Positions 1-5,751 of a stretch of 7,363 bases of DNA are shown here, one piece after another (within the stretch, counting starts at the first letter, position 1; the number at the start of each line of letters is the position of its first letter). Position numbers and translations under genes: made by a program. Origin of the DNA: Desulfobacteraceae bacterium (GTDB lineage: Bacteria > Desulfobacterota > Desulfobacteria > Desulfobacterales > BuS5); assembly GCA_030642865.1 (NCBI GenBank), contig DAOWMW010000062.1, positions 1 to 7,363 on the forward strand. Reading direction: 5' to 3'. Below the pieces are notes generated by a model that did not search any database, was not told where the DNA came from, and saw nothing but the letters and a program-made list of their open reading frames with translations.

Positions 1-1679
1 GGATACAGCTGCTTCACTGGGGAAGGCTTTTTTCAACGGATGTAACAGGAGTAAGAGCTGTTGCACCATCAAGTATTCCCGTGGGTATTTTTTATAAATC
101 TGATTCATCAGCCCCACCTGAGCTTCCAAAAGAACTGACTGCAAAAGAGATAGAAGATCTTGTTGAGGTTTTTGCAAAAGCTGCACTCAGGGCTAAAAAA
201 GCAGGGTTTGATATGGTGGAAATGCACTTTGGCCATGGATATCTGGTGCATGAATTCTTTTCTCCCTATACGAATAAACGGACAGATGAATATGGGGTAG
301 ATGTAAATGGAAGGGCAAAATTTGCCTGTGCAATTTTAAAACGAACACGGGAAATGGTGGGAAATTTTCCCATAAGTGTCAGAATAAGCGGGGATGAATA
401 TATCAAAGGAGGAATGACATTGGATGACGCTAAAATCATTGCTCAACGGCTGGAAGAGGCAGGCGCAGATTTCATCCATGTTTCTGCAGGGACATACCCT
501 TCAGCAGGAGATGCCGGCTTGTTAAAAGCCACATCAACTCCGGCCATGATATTTCCCCGGGGTTGCTTTGTCCATCTTGCAGAGGGTATTAAAAAAGTGG
601 TTAATATTCCTGTCATTGCTGTGGGACGAATTAATGACCCGGAGTTAGCTGATAAAATTTTGATTCAGGGAAAAGCCGATCTGATTTCCATGGGAAGAGC
701 CTTGATTGGCGATCCCGATCTTCCAAAAAAGGCGGAAGAAGGGAGATTGGATGAAATCAGAAAATGTATAGGGTGTAACCGTTGTATAGATTCTTTAATG
801 GCTTTTGTCGATCCTTCAAATTATGTTAAATGTTCGATTAATGCTGCCTCGGGAAATGAAAAAAAATATCGCATAAAACAGGTGGATAACCCTAAAAAAA
901 TTTTGGTGGCAGGTGGAGGCCCGGCAGGGATGGAAGCCGCCAGAATTGCTGCATTAAGGGGGCACAATGTGATTCTCCATGATAAAGCCGACAAACTGGG
1001 AGGAGCCTTGAATCTTGCAGTTGCTCCGCCCCATAAGGGTGAAATCCAAAATCTCATCGATTTTCTTTCCATCCAGGTTGACAAGTTAAATATTGACATT
1101 ACTCTTAACAGCCTGGTGACCCCTGAAATTATTGAAAAAATAAAACCGGATGTCGTCATTATTGCCGCAGGCGCGGAGCTTTTAATACCTGATATTCCAG
1201 GTTTAAATCGAGATAATGTAACAAATGCCTATGATGTTTTGGGAAAAATAACAGAACCCAAAGGTAAAATTATTGTTATTGGAGGTGGGCTCATAGGGTG
1301 TGAAACAGCAGATTTTTTGTCCACCGAAGGTAATGAGGTCACCATTGTTGAGATGCGTAAAAAAATTGCTTTTGACGTTGGCAAAAACAGCAGGCCATTT
1401 CTCCTGCAGCGGCTTTATCAGAAAAAAATAAAACTGTTAACCAGTTCTCCTGTTAAAGAGATAATCGCTGATGGGGTACTGATAACCGATAAAAATGGAA
1501 ATGAACAAACCATAAAAGCAGATGCTGTGGTACTCGCCACAGGGCTTAAATCCAATAAAAAACTTTTAAATGAATTACAGGGAAGCTCCGTTGATCTTTA
1601 CACTGCCGGGGATTGCATTGAACCCCGCAGAATACTCGACGCAATTCATGAAGGATTTAAGATTGGATTTAAGGTATGA
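1..1679 (+). CDS. Old Yellow Enzyme-type NADH:flavin oxidoreductase with 4Fe-4S and FAD domains (5' partial)
   Basis: The reading frame is open from base 3 and already encodes the OYE-barrel motif QLLHWGR followed by VAPSSIP. The GTG at 81 is therefore internal, and roughly 100 N-terminal residues lie outside the window. Counting the codon at base 3 as residue 1, the FMN barrel shows MHFGHGY (His75, His78), the NKRTDEYG segment and the phosphate-binding MGRALIGDPDLP. A cluster CIGCNRC (Cys255, 258, 261) plus Cys277 has the spacing of the 4Fe-4S site of trimethylamine dehydrogenase-type enzymes. Two dinucleotide folds follow (VAGGGPAG, VIGGGLIG), then a terminal AGDC motif contacting FAD. The layout is that of 2,4-dienoyl-CoA reductase, 2-enoate reductase, BaiCD and TMADH-like enzymes, which pass NAD(P)H electrons through FAD and Fe-S to FMN to reduce an activated C=C bond. 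The substrate cannot be read from sequence; an enoate or dienoyl-CoA is plausible. The C-terminus looks complete. No neighbour in the window suggests a pathway. Confidence 0.93.
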   Translation, partial: IQLLHWGRLFSTDVTGVRAVAPSSIPVGIFYKSDSSAPPELPKELTAKEIEDLVEVFAKAALRAKKAGFDMVEMHFGHGYLVHEFFSPYTNKRTDEYGVDVNGRAKFACAILKRTREMVGNFPISVRISGDEYIKGGMTLDDAKIIAQRLEEAGADFIHVSAGTYPSAGDAGLLKATSTPAMIFPRGCFVHLAEGIKKVVNIPVIAVGRINDPELADKILIQGKADLISMGRALIGDPDLPKKAEEGRLDEIRKCIGCNRCIDSLMAFVDPSNYVKCSINAASGNEKKYRIKQVDNPKKILVAGGGPAGMEAARIAALRGHNVILHDKADKLGGALNLAVAPPHKGEIQNLIDFLSIQVDKLNIDITLNSLVTPEIIEKIKPDVVIIAAGAELLIPDIPGLNRDNVTNAYDVLGKITEPKGKIIVIGGGLIGCETADFLSTEGNEVTIVEMRKKIAFDVGKNSRPFLLQRLYQKKIKLLTSSPVKEIIADGVLITDKNGNEQTIKADAVVLATGLKSNKKLLNELQGSSVDLYTAGDCIEPRRILDAIHEGFKIGFKV

Positions 1680-1740
1680 GGAGAGGTTGGCAATGCCATT
1701 GGCCATTTTCTATCATAAGAAAGACTTAAATGATTGCTAA

Positions 1741-1897
1741 GGGTTCGATCGAAAATAAATTGGCAATTTTAAGTATTGAGGCGCCCGCCTGGCAAGGCAT
1801 AAAAGTGCAGTAATATCAGGATATTCCTGCACTTTTGTAACGCAGCCAGGCGGGATGCATCGGCGCTTAAAATGTTAAGTTATTTTTGGGCGAGCCC
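1741..1897 (+). mobile_element. 157-bp palindromic MITE-like element, copy 1
   Basis: The element begins GGGTTCG and ends CGAGCCC, with imperfect terminal inverted repeats of about 33 bp that end in TTTTAAG. It is flanked on both sides by TAA (1738-1740 and 1898-1900), a 3-bp target duplication. The interior forms a long hairpin: CCCGCCTGGC pairs perfectly with GCCAGGCGGG, and AAAAGTGCAG pairs with CTGCACTTTT around an ATATCAGGATAT centre. It encodes no protein. It has the same length as copy 2 and is the most diverged of the three copies, but its differences keep the arms paired. It lies 61 bp after the oxidoreductase stop codon. Non-autonomous mobility driven by a transposase elsewhere in the genome is inferred from the ends and the target duplication. 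Confidence 0.85.
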
Positions 1898-1973
1898 TAA
1901 GTTACACAATCTATATTTTGGCAACGGTAACGTTGTGTACCAGGAGAATTCTTTCCGGATTTCATAATTTTGT

Positions 1974-2003
1974 TACTGCCATAATTTGGGCAGGTATTTT
2001 TTT
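1974..2003 (+). terminator. Weak rho-independent terminator candidate
   Basis: CTGCC (1976-1980) pairs with GGCAG (1989-1993) around an 8-nt loop, and the stem is followed by GTATTTTTTT. The stem is short, so this is tentative. If real, it would end transcription from the upstream oxidoreductase gene, with the 157-bp element lying between that gene and the terminator. Confidence 0.35.
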
Positions 2004-2133
2004 GAGAACATATCATGTAAATGATATATAGATAAAATAAATATTTATTTAACAAATTACAAGTTTCACCCATCCCCCAATGAAAAAGATTATTCTTCTC
2101 ACAAGCTGATCAGTTGAGGCAGTTATGACTCAT

Positions 2134-2164
2134 TTGCTTTAAATTATATATAGATTCATATAAT
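2134..2164 (+). promoter_or_regulatory. Possible sigma-70-type promoter
   Basis: A TTGCTT box (2134-2139) is followed after 19 bp by a perfect TATAAT (2159-2164). The spacing is longer than the usual 17 bp and the region is very AT-rich, so chance matches are easy. The -10 box lies in a small dyad, AGATT-CATAT-AATCT. The first gene downstream starts about 450 bp away, beyond repeat copy A. Confidence 0.22.
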
Positions 2165-2295
2165 CTCCCCCCTGCTTTACACCTTAAAAATAAAAAATCC
2201 TTTTGTTATCAGGCTGTTGATGACGACATGGTAATACGGGCACAAATTTTGCTGTTTTACTCTATAGAGCATGAAAAATTGATTTAACCCATGGA

Positions 2296-2533
2296 TCGTC
2301 ACATAAATAATTTTAAGCTGTGCGGTTAGCAGTTAGCTATTAGCCAAAATGATCACAGGATGTGTTTTCACCCACTGGGTGTTATTTCCTGCTGACGTAA
2401 TACCCTTGGTTTTTTAAAGCAGGGGCGGATTCCATATCCGCAGGCCAGAAATGGATTTTGCCTAACACTTGATAGCTAACCGCACAGATCGAATAATTTC
2501 ACTTCGCTATTGATCGCTGGAGTATTGTAGTAC
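2296..2533 (+). repeat. Second dispersed repeat family, copy A (about 238 bp)
   Basis: This segment is closely similar over its whole length to 3275-3534 in the same orientation. Both open with TCGTCACATAAATAATTTTA and share the CACCCACTGGGTG dyad, the GGGGCGGATTCCATATCCGC hairpin and the GCCTAACAC segment. Copy A carries a perfect 13-bp inverted repeat, CTGTGCGGTTAGC (2318-2330) against GCTAACCGCACAG (2475-2487). It lacks 21 bp present in copy B between two CATATCCGC repeats, as expected for a slippage deletion. It has no coding potential and no resemblance to the 157-bp element. It ends about 80 bp before the next gene. Confidence 0.8.
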
Positions 2534-2613
2534 GCTTTTTATCCTCTGGCCCTGTGCCAGCTTTTAAAATTGGGTAGTTATCTGACAATCTATGAAAAAT
2601 ATTTGGAGGTAGT

Positions 2614-2967
2614 ATGAATCTTTATGAAATAAAAATAAATCATGATCTGATAAATTCTGTGGACTGGGAAATGACACCTGAAGAAGCCATTGCCCTTCAT
2701 CTTGAGTGGGGTCCTTTAAGATCTCAAAAATATTACAACTCAAGGGATAATGATAATGAAACCGTATATTTTATTATTAATACATGGAACAATCCCCCAA
2801 ATTTAACCCTGGTCAGAAGAAAGGGGTTTGATTCCGAGGAACTGGGAAATTTCAGTCTTCCAAAGAATCTCGAAAGAGAATTTATGCTGGAAACAGGGAG
2901 AAACAAGGGGGTATATGCAGTTGACGGGAAAGTACGAGACTGGCTCAAAAAAGAACTTGAAGTTTAA
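2614..2967 (+). CDS. DVU0772-like conserved small protein
   Basis: The gene encodes a 117-residue soluble acidic protein starting at an ATG preceded by a good GGAGG (TTTGGAGGTAGT, spacing 5). The N-terminal half contains VDWEMTPEEAIALHLEWG and the middle contains VYFIINTW followed by LTLVRRKGF. These match my recollection of the uncharacterised DVU0772 family, found mainly in sulfate-reducing and related Desulfobacterota. There is no signal peptide, transmembrane segment or recognisable catalytic motif. The function is unknown. It is followed after 72 bp by another small gene, and the pair is bracketed by direct copies of a 240-260 bp repeat. Family assignment is from memory of the motif, not from a search. 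Confidence 0.85.
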   Translation: MNLYEIKINHDLINSVDWEMTPEEAIALHLEWGPLRSQKYYNSRDNDNETVYFIINTWNNPPNLTLVRRKGFDSEELGNFSLPKNLEREFMLETGRNKGVYAVDGKVRDWLKKELEV

Positions 2968-3039
2968 ACCTGTTCTTTGGCTAATATTGAATTGTTTCTC
3001 CCCCTTTAAAAGTAACCTTAAAATGAGTTTTTTTTATTT

Positions 3040-3267
3040 ATGCTTAAAAAAAAATGTGACATAAATATTGCGCGCACAATTAAGCTTGCCCAACAAATGA
3101 TCCTGCTTGCCCAGGATGGTGATGAGAACAGAGAAGATTTGGGATGTGGTGTGCTTTATGGCATTTTACTCGATTCAGGGTACAAAATTTTAGGGATTGC
3201 TCAAAAGGAAAAACAAAATCACATGAATAAAGGCCAGTGGCAAGAATCAATTAAGGGAAAAAATTAA
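3040..3267 (+). CDS. Small conserved-looking hypothetical protein (75 aa)
   Basis: The product is 75 residues long, soluble and mostly helical in appearance. It opens with a Lys-rich stretch, then INIARTIKLAQQMILLAQDG, the polar segment DENREDLGCGVLYG with one Cys, and a Lys/Gln/His-rich tail after DSGYKI. The composition and mix of residues look like a real protein, and I have a vague memory of similar small proteins in sulfate reducers, but I cannot name a family or function. The start is uncertain: ATG 3040 has only a distant GAG upstream across a poly-T stretch and no good ribosome binding site. No better in-frame start is visible. The stop codon lies 7 bp before repeat copy B. It could be cotranscribed with the DVU0772-like gene. 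Confidence 0.6.
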   Translation: MLKKKCDINIARTIKLAQQMILLAQDGDENREDLGCGVLYGILLDSGYKILGIAQKEKQNHMNKGQWQESIKGKN

Positions 3268-3274
3268 AAGCAGG

Positions 3275-3534
3275 TCGTCACATAAATAATTTTAAGCAGT
3301 GAGGTTAGCAGTTAGCTATTAGCCAAAATGATTATTGGATGTGTTTTCACCCACTGGGTGTTATTCTCTGATGACGTAATACCTCGGTTTTTCAAAGCAG
3401 GGGCGGATTCCATATCCGCCCTGTCCATTTTCATATCCGCAGGGCAGAAATGGATTCTGCCTAACACCTGATAGCTAAAACTGCACAGGTCGAATAAATT
3501 CACTCCGTAATCGATAGCTGGAGTGTTATAATAC
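3275..3534 (+). repeat. Second dispersed repeat family, copy B (about 260 bp)
   Basis: This is the direct repeat of 2296-2533, with scattered substitutions and 21 extra bases around 3418-3440 that contain a second CATATCCGC. GGGCGGAT pairs with ATCCGCCC over a 5-nt loop. The inverted ends that are perfect in copy A are degraded here. The right side continues without a break into a long hairpin that copy A has only in decayed form, so the original element may have extended to about 3567. Copies A and B are 979 bp apart and enclose the two small genes. Confidence 0.8.
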
Positions 3535-3566
3535 TCCAGCGACTGATAAGGATCGTGAATTTATTT
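3492..3566. repeat. Long hairpin at the right end of repeat copy B
   Basis: The outer arms AATAAATTCAC (3493-3503) and GTGAATTTATT (3555-3565) are perfectly complementary. In the centre, GCTGGAGT (3517-3524) pairs with ACTCCAGC (3533-3540), and the intervening bases are partly complementary. In copy A the corresponding right arm is not recognisable. The role is unknown; it could be the terminal structure of the repeat or an RNA hairpin upstream of the DUF4492 gene. Confidence 0.65.
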
Positions 3567-3679
3567 CATCCCCAATCCTAACGCATTCAAAATTTTCTTT
3601 TAATTTCACCCCTGATAATTGTTTTAAATTTTAAAAATTTATTCAGAAATGACAATCACATGTGGAAAGGCAAAAGATC

Positions 3680-3916
3680 ATGCTAAAATTTTTAGGTGAT
3701 AGCTATACATTTTATCGTAATGGCTTTGCTGGAATGCTGCTTGGAAAAAAGCTGTGGAAAATCATTATTATAAAGCTTTTCGTGATGTTTGTGATCCTGA
3801 AACTTTTTTTCTTTCCCAACTATTTAAATACAAAATTCCATACTGACGAAGCAAAAGGGAATTATGTTCTTGAGCAGATTACAAGGAATGCTTCCTTAGG
3901 GTTCGCTCAAAAATAA
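3680..3916 (+). CDS. DUF4492-like small membrane protein of the cytochrome bd locus, 3' end replaced by a MITE
   Basis: The product is 78 residues. It has an N-terminal YTFYRNGFAGMLLGKKLW segment, one hydrophobic helix at about residues 27-46 (rich in I, L, F, V, M) ending in FFFPNYL, and a polar tail. This matches my recollection of DUF4492, a family of about 75-80 residues commonly encoded just before cydA in Bacteroidota and Campylobacterota. A role in cytochrome bd assembly or stability is inferred from context only. I prefer ATG 3680, with AAAGG 9-10 bp upstream, over the in-frame GTG at 3662. Codon 73 (TTA) is the target duplication of the 157-bp element. The last five residues (GFAQK) and the stop codon are element sequence. 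Without the element the frame reads SLTKLK and then TGA, giving 77 residues, so the protein is changed only at its tail. Confidence 0.82.
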   Translation: MLKFLGDSYTFYRNGFAGMLLGKKLWKIIIIKLFVMFVILKLFFFPNYLNTKFHTDEAKGNYVLEQITRNASLGFAQK

Positions 3917-4055
3917 ATTGGCAATTTTAAGTGTTGAGGCGCCTGTCTGCCAAGGCGCGAAAACGCAGGAATATCAAGATATTTATACGTTTTCGTAACG
4001 CAGTCAGGCAGGATGGATCGACGCTTAAAATGTTAAGTTGTTTTTGAGCGAGCCC
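3899..4055 (+). mobile_element. 157-bp palindromic MITE-like element, copy 2, inside the DUF4492 gene
   Basis: This copy runs from GGGTTCGCTC to GAGCGAGCCC and is exactly as long as copy 1. It is flanked by TTA on both sides (3896-3898 and 4056-4058). The ends are well paired: GGGTTCGCTCAAAAATAA on the left against GGGCTCGCTCAAAAACAA on the right, reading inward. The central arms are CGAAAACG and CGTTTTCG. It overlaps the last 18 bases of the DUF4492 reading frame and lengthens the gap to cydA from 138 to 298 bp. Its sequence is close to copy 3. Confidence 0.88.
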
Positions 4056-4066
4056 TTAACTAAACT
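4038..4066 (+). promoter_or_regulatory. cydA: Possible outward promoter at the MITE/cydA junction
   Basis: TTGTTT (4038-4043) lies in the right inverted repeat of the element, and TAAACT (4061-4066) lies 17 bp further on in flanking DNA. This is a weak match to -35 and -10 boxes (3/6 and 4/6) but has ideal spacing. If used, it would let cydA be transcribed independently of the DUF4492 gene. Confidence 0.22.
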
Positions 4067-4124
4067 GAAATGAGCTGTTTAATGCAAAGCCAGATGTACG
4101 GAATGTCAGATAATTACCAGATTT

Positions 4125-4165
4125 TATCAATAGCGTCCAGCCAGGAAGTTGCAAAAAATATTTAA
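4125..4165 (+). repeat. Short repeat upstream of cydA (partner at 7133-7173)
   Basis: This 41-bp segment aligns without gaps to 7133-7173, with 33 of 41 positions identical. The strongest part is AGGAARTTGCAAAAAATATTTAA. All eight differences are transitions. The segment lies 50 bp before the cydA start codon. Its function is unknown; it may be the remnant of another dispersed element or a shared regulatory site. Confidence 0.55.
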
Positions 4166-4214
4166 CTGTTTTTGTGCATACGAATAAATTTCATCTGACG
4201 GAGGGAACAAACTA

Positions 4215-5750
4215 ATGTTGGAAATCGATTTGAGTATGGTGAACTGGGCAAGGGCGCAATTTGCTCTGACAGCCATGTATCATTGGATATTTGTACCATT
4301 AACCCTTGGGCTTTCTTTTTTATGCGCCTTTTTTGAATCTATTTATGTACGTACAGGGAATAAAGAATGGAGGGATATTACAAAATTCTGGATGACTCTG
4401 TTTGGAATCAATTTTGCGATTGGTGTTGCAACGGGAATCATTCTTGAATTTGAATTTGGAACAAACTGGTCCAATTATTCCTGGATGGTCGGAGATATTT
4501 TTGGTGCTCCTCTTGCCATTGAAGGGCTTTTTGCCTTTTTCCTTGAAGCAACTTTTTTTGCTGTCATGTTTTTTGGCTGGAACAGGGTTTCAAAACGTTT
4601 TCATCTTTTTTCCACATGGATGGTCGCCCTGGGGTCAAACCTTTCAGCTATATGGATTCTTGTTGCCAATGGATGGATGCAAAATCCTGTTGGCATGGTT
4701 TTTAATCCTGGAACAGCACGGTTTGAAATGCAAAGTTTTTTTGAGGTTGTTTTTAACCCTGTGGCAGTTTCTAAATTCGTTCATACTTCGAGCTCAGGAT
4801 TTTTATTTGCTTCTTTATTCGTCCTTGCAATCTCTTGCTGGTATCTCATAAAAAAAAGACATATTCAAATGGCAAAAAAATCAATTGTTGTGGCTTCTGT
4901 CTTTGGCTTGTTCTCTTCGTCCTATGTTGCTCTCACCGGAGATACGAGTGCCTATGAAGTTGCTCAGAAGCAACCGATGAAACTTGCAGCTATTGAAGGA
5001 TTATATACAGGAGAAACAAAAGCGCCCATTGTTGCAGCAGGAATTCTCAACCCTGACAAAAAGCCCGGGGACAACCAGGACCCTTTTCTTGTAAAGGTGG
5101 AAATTCCTTACCTTCTTTCTCTTTTAGCTAATCATTCCATTGACTCCTTTGTTCCGGGAATTGACGATCTTGTTTACGGGAATGAAAAAGAAGGGATAGA
5201 AGGTGTTGCACCAAAAATAATTAAGGGTAAAAAAGCAATCAATGCCCTTGCTTTTTTTAAACAGGCACGCCAGGAAAATAATAATCAAAAAGCAAAGCTG
5301 GCGTTGGCAAAATTCAAAGAAAACCAGAAATATCTTGGTTATGGATACCTTGATAAACCAGAAGAGGCTATTCCCCCAGTTGCCATACCATACTATGCAT
5401 TTCATATTATGGTGGCTTTAGGCACATTTTTTCCTTTTCTTTTTGCTGTTTTTCTTTTTTATGCCCTAAAAGATTCTCTTGCTCAAAAAAGATGGCTGCT
5501 TTTCATTGGCTTAATCTCCGGTTTTCTTGGTTTCATCGCGTCCCAGGCCGGCTGGGTTGTAGCTGAGGTAGGTCGCCAGCCCTGGGCTATTTATGGCCTC
5601 TTGCCCGTTAAGGTAGCAACAACAAATCTTGCAGTGGAAAATGTTCAGATTACTTTTTTTATGTTTTTAGGATTATTTACCCTTTTACTTATTGCTGAAA
5701 TAAAAATTATGCTTAAACAAATATCCATTGGACCGGAGGAGGGGAGTTGA
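4215..5750 (+). CDS. cydA: Cytochrome bd ubiquinol/menaquinol oxidase subunit I
   Basis: CydA is the catalytic membrane subunit that oxidises quinol and reduces O2 to water at hemes b558, b595 and d. The product has 511 residues, close to the E. coli length. Expected ligands are visible: His23 (YHWIFVPLTLG), His190 (FVHTSSSG) and Met399 (FHIMVALG). The conserved acids Glu103 and Glu111 lie in IEGLFAFFLEATFF, and the GRQPW signature is at 453-457. The quinol-binding loop begins with QPMKLAAIEG (Lys256, Glu261) and carries the Lys/Gln/Ala-rich stretch of about 325-375 followed by YLGYGYL, typical of the long Q-loop type. About nine membrane helices are evident. ATG 4215 has GGAGGG 9 bp upstream. 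The stop is 1 bp before cydB, so the two are translated from one message. In an anaerobe the enzyme most likely protects against oxygen. Confidence 0.97.
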   Translation: MLEIDLSMVNWARAQFALTAMYHWIFVPLTLGLSFLCAFFESIYVRTGNKEWRDITKFWMTLFGINFAIGVATGIILEFEFGTNWSNYSWMVGDIFGAPLAIEGLFAFFLEATFFAVMFFGWNRVSKRFHLFSTWMVALGSNLSAIWILVANGWMQNPVGMVFNPGTARFEMQSFFEVVFNPVAVSKFVHTSSSGFLFASLFVLAISCWYLIKKRHIQMAKKSIVVASVFGLFSSSYVALTGDTSAYEVAQKQPMKLAAIEGLYTGETKAPIVAAGILNPDKKPGDNQDPFLVKVEIPYLLSLLANHSIDSFVPGIDDLVYGNEKEGIEGVAPKIIKGKKAINALAFFKQARQENNNQKAKLALAKFKENQKYLGYGYLDKPEEAIPPVAIPYYAFHIMVALGTFFPFLFAVFLFYALKDSLAQKRWLLFIGLISGFLGFIASQAGWVVAEVGRQPWAIYGLLPVKVATTNLAVENVQITFFMFLGLFTLLLIAEIKIMLKQISIGPEEGS

Positions 5751-5751
5751 A

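Larger units (their letters stand above)
1901..2295. other. Gene-free AT-rich intergenic stretch
   Basis: I see no convincing gene on either strand. It holds a small inverted repeat near its start (GTTACACAA at 1901-1909 against TTGTGTACC), a weak terminator-like hairpin ending in a T-run, and a short dyad ATATCAT-GTAA-ATGATAT around 2010-2028. A possible promoter lies near 2134-2164. A 19-codon ATG frame at 2229-2288 has no ribosome binding site and is not supported. Confidence 0.5.

Noticed and set aside
81..1679. Treating GTG 81 as the start of a complete 532-residue oxidoreductase
   Set aside because: The frame is open upstream to the window edge and encodes the conserved QLLHWGR and VAPSSIP segments, so the gene is 5' truncated by the window.
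2318..2487. Repeat family 2 as an integron attC site
   Set aside because: GTTAGC precedes GCCTAAC, which is the reverse of the attC order RYYYAAC then GTTRRRY. No integrase is present and the length is too great.
3312..3503. 63-residue frame on the minus strand
   Set aside because: It lies entirely inside repeat copy B. The corresponding frame in copy A is broken by a 1-base shift and a stop, and there is no ribosome binding site.
4402..4851. 149-residue frame within cydA in another frame
   Set aside because: It is a shadow of the strongly conserved cydA frame and has no family features of its own.
5728..5751. TTG 5728 as the cydB start
   Set aside because: It overlaps the cydA end and has no ribosome binding site, while ATG 5752 has GGAGGAGGGG at 7-bp spacing and gives the expected N-terminus.
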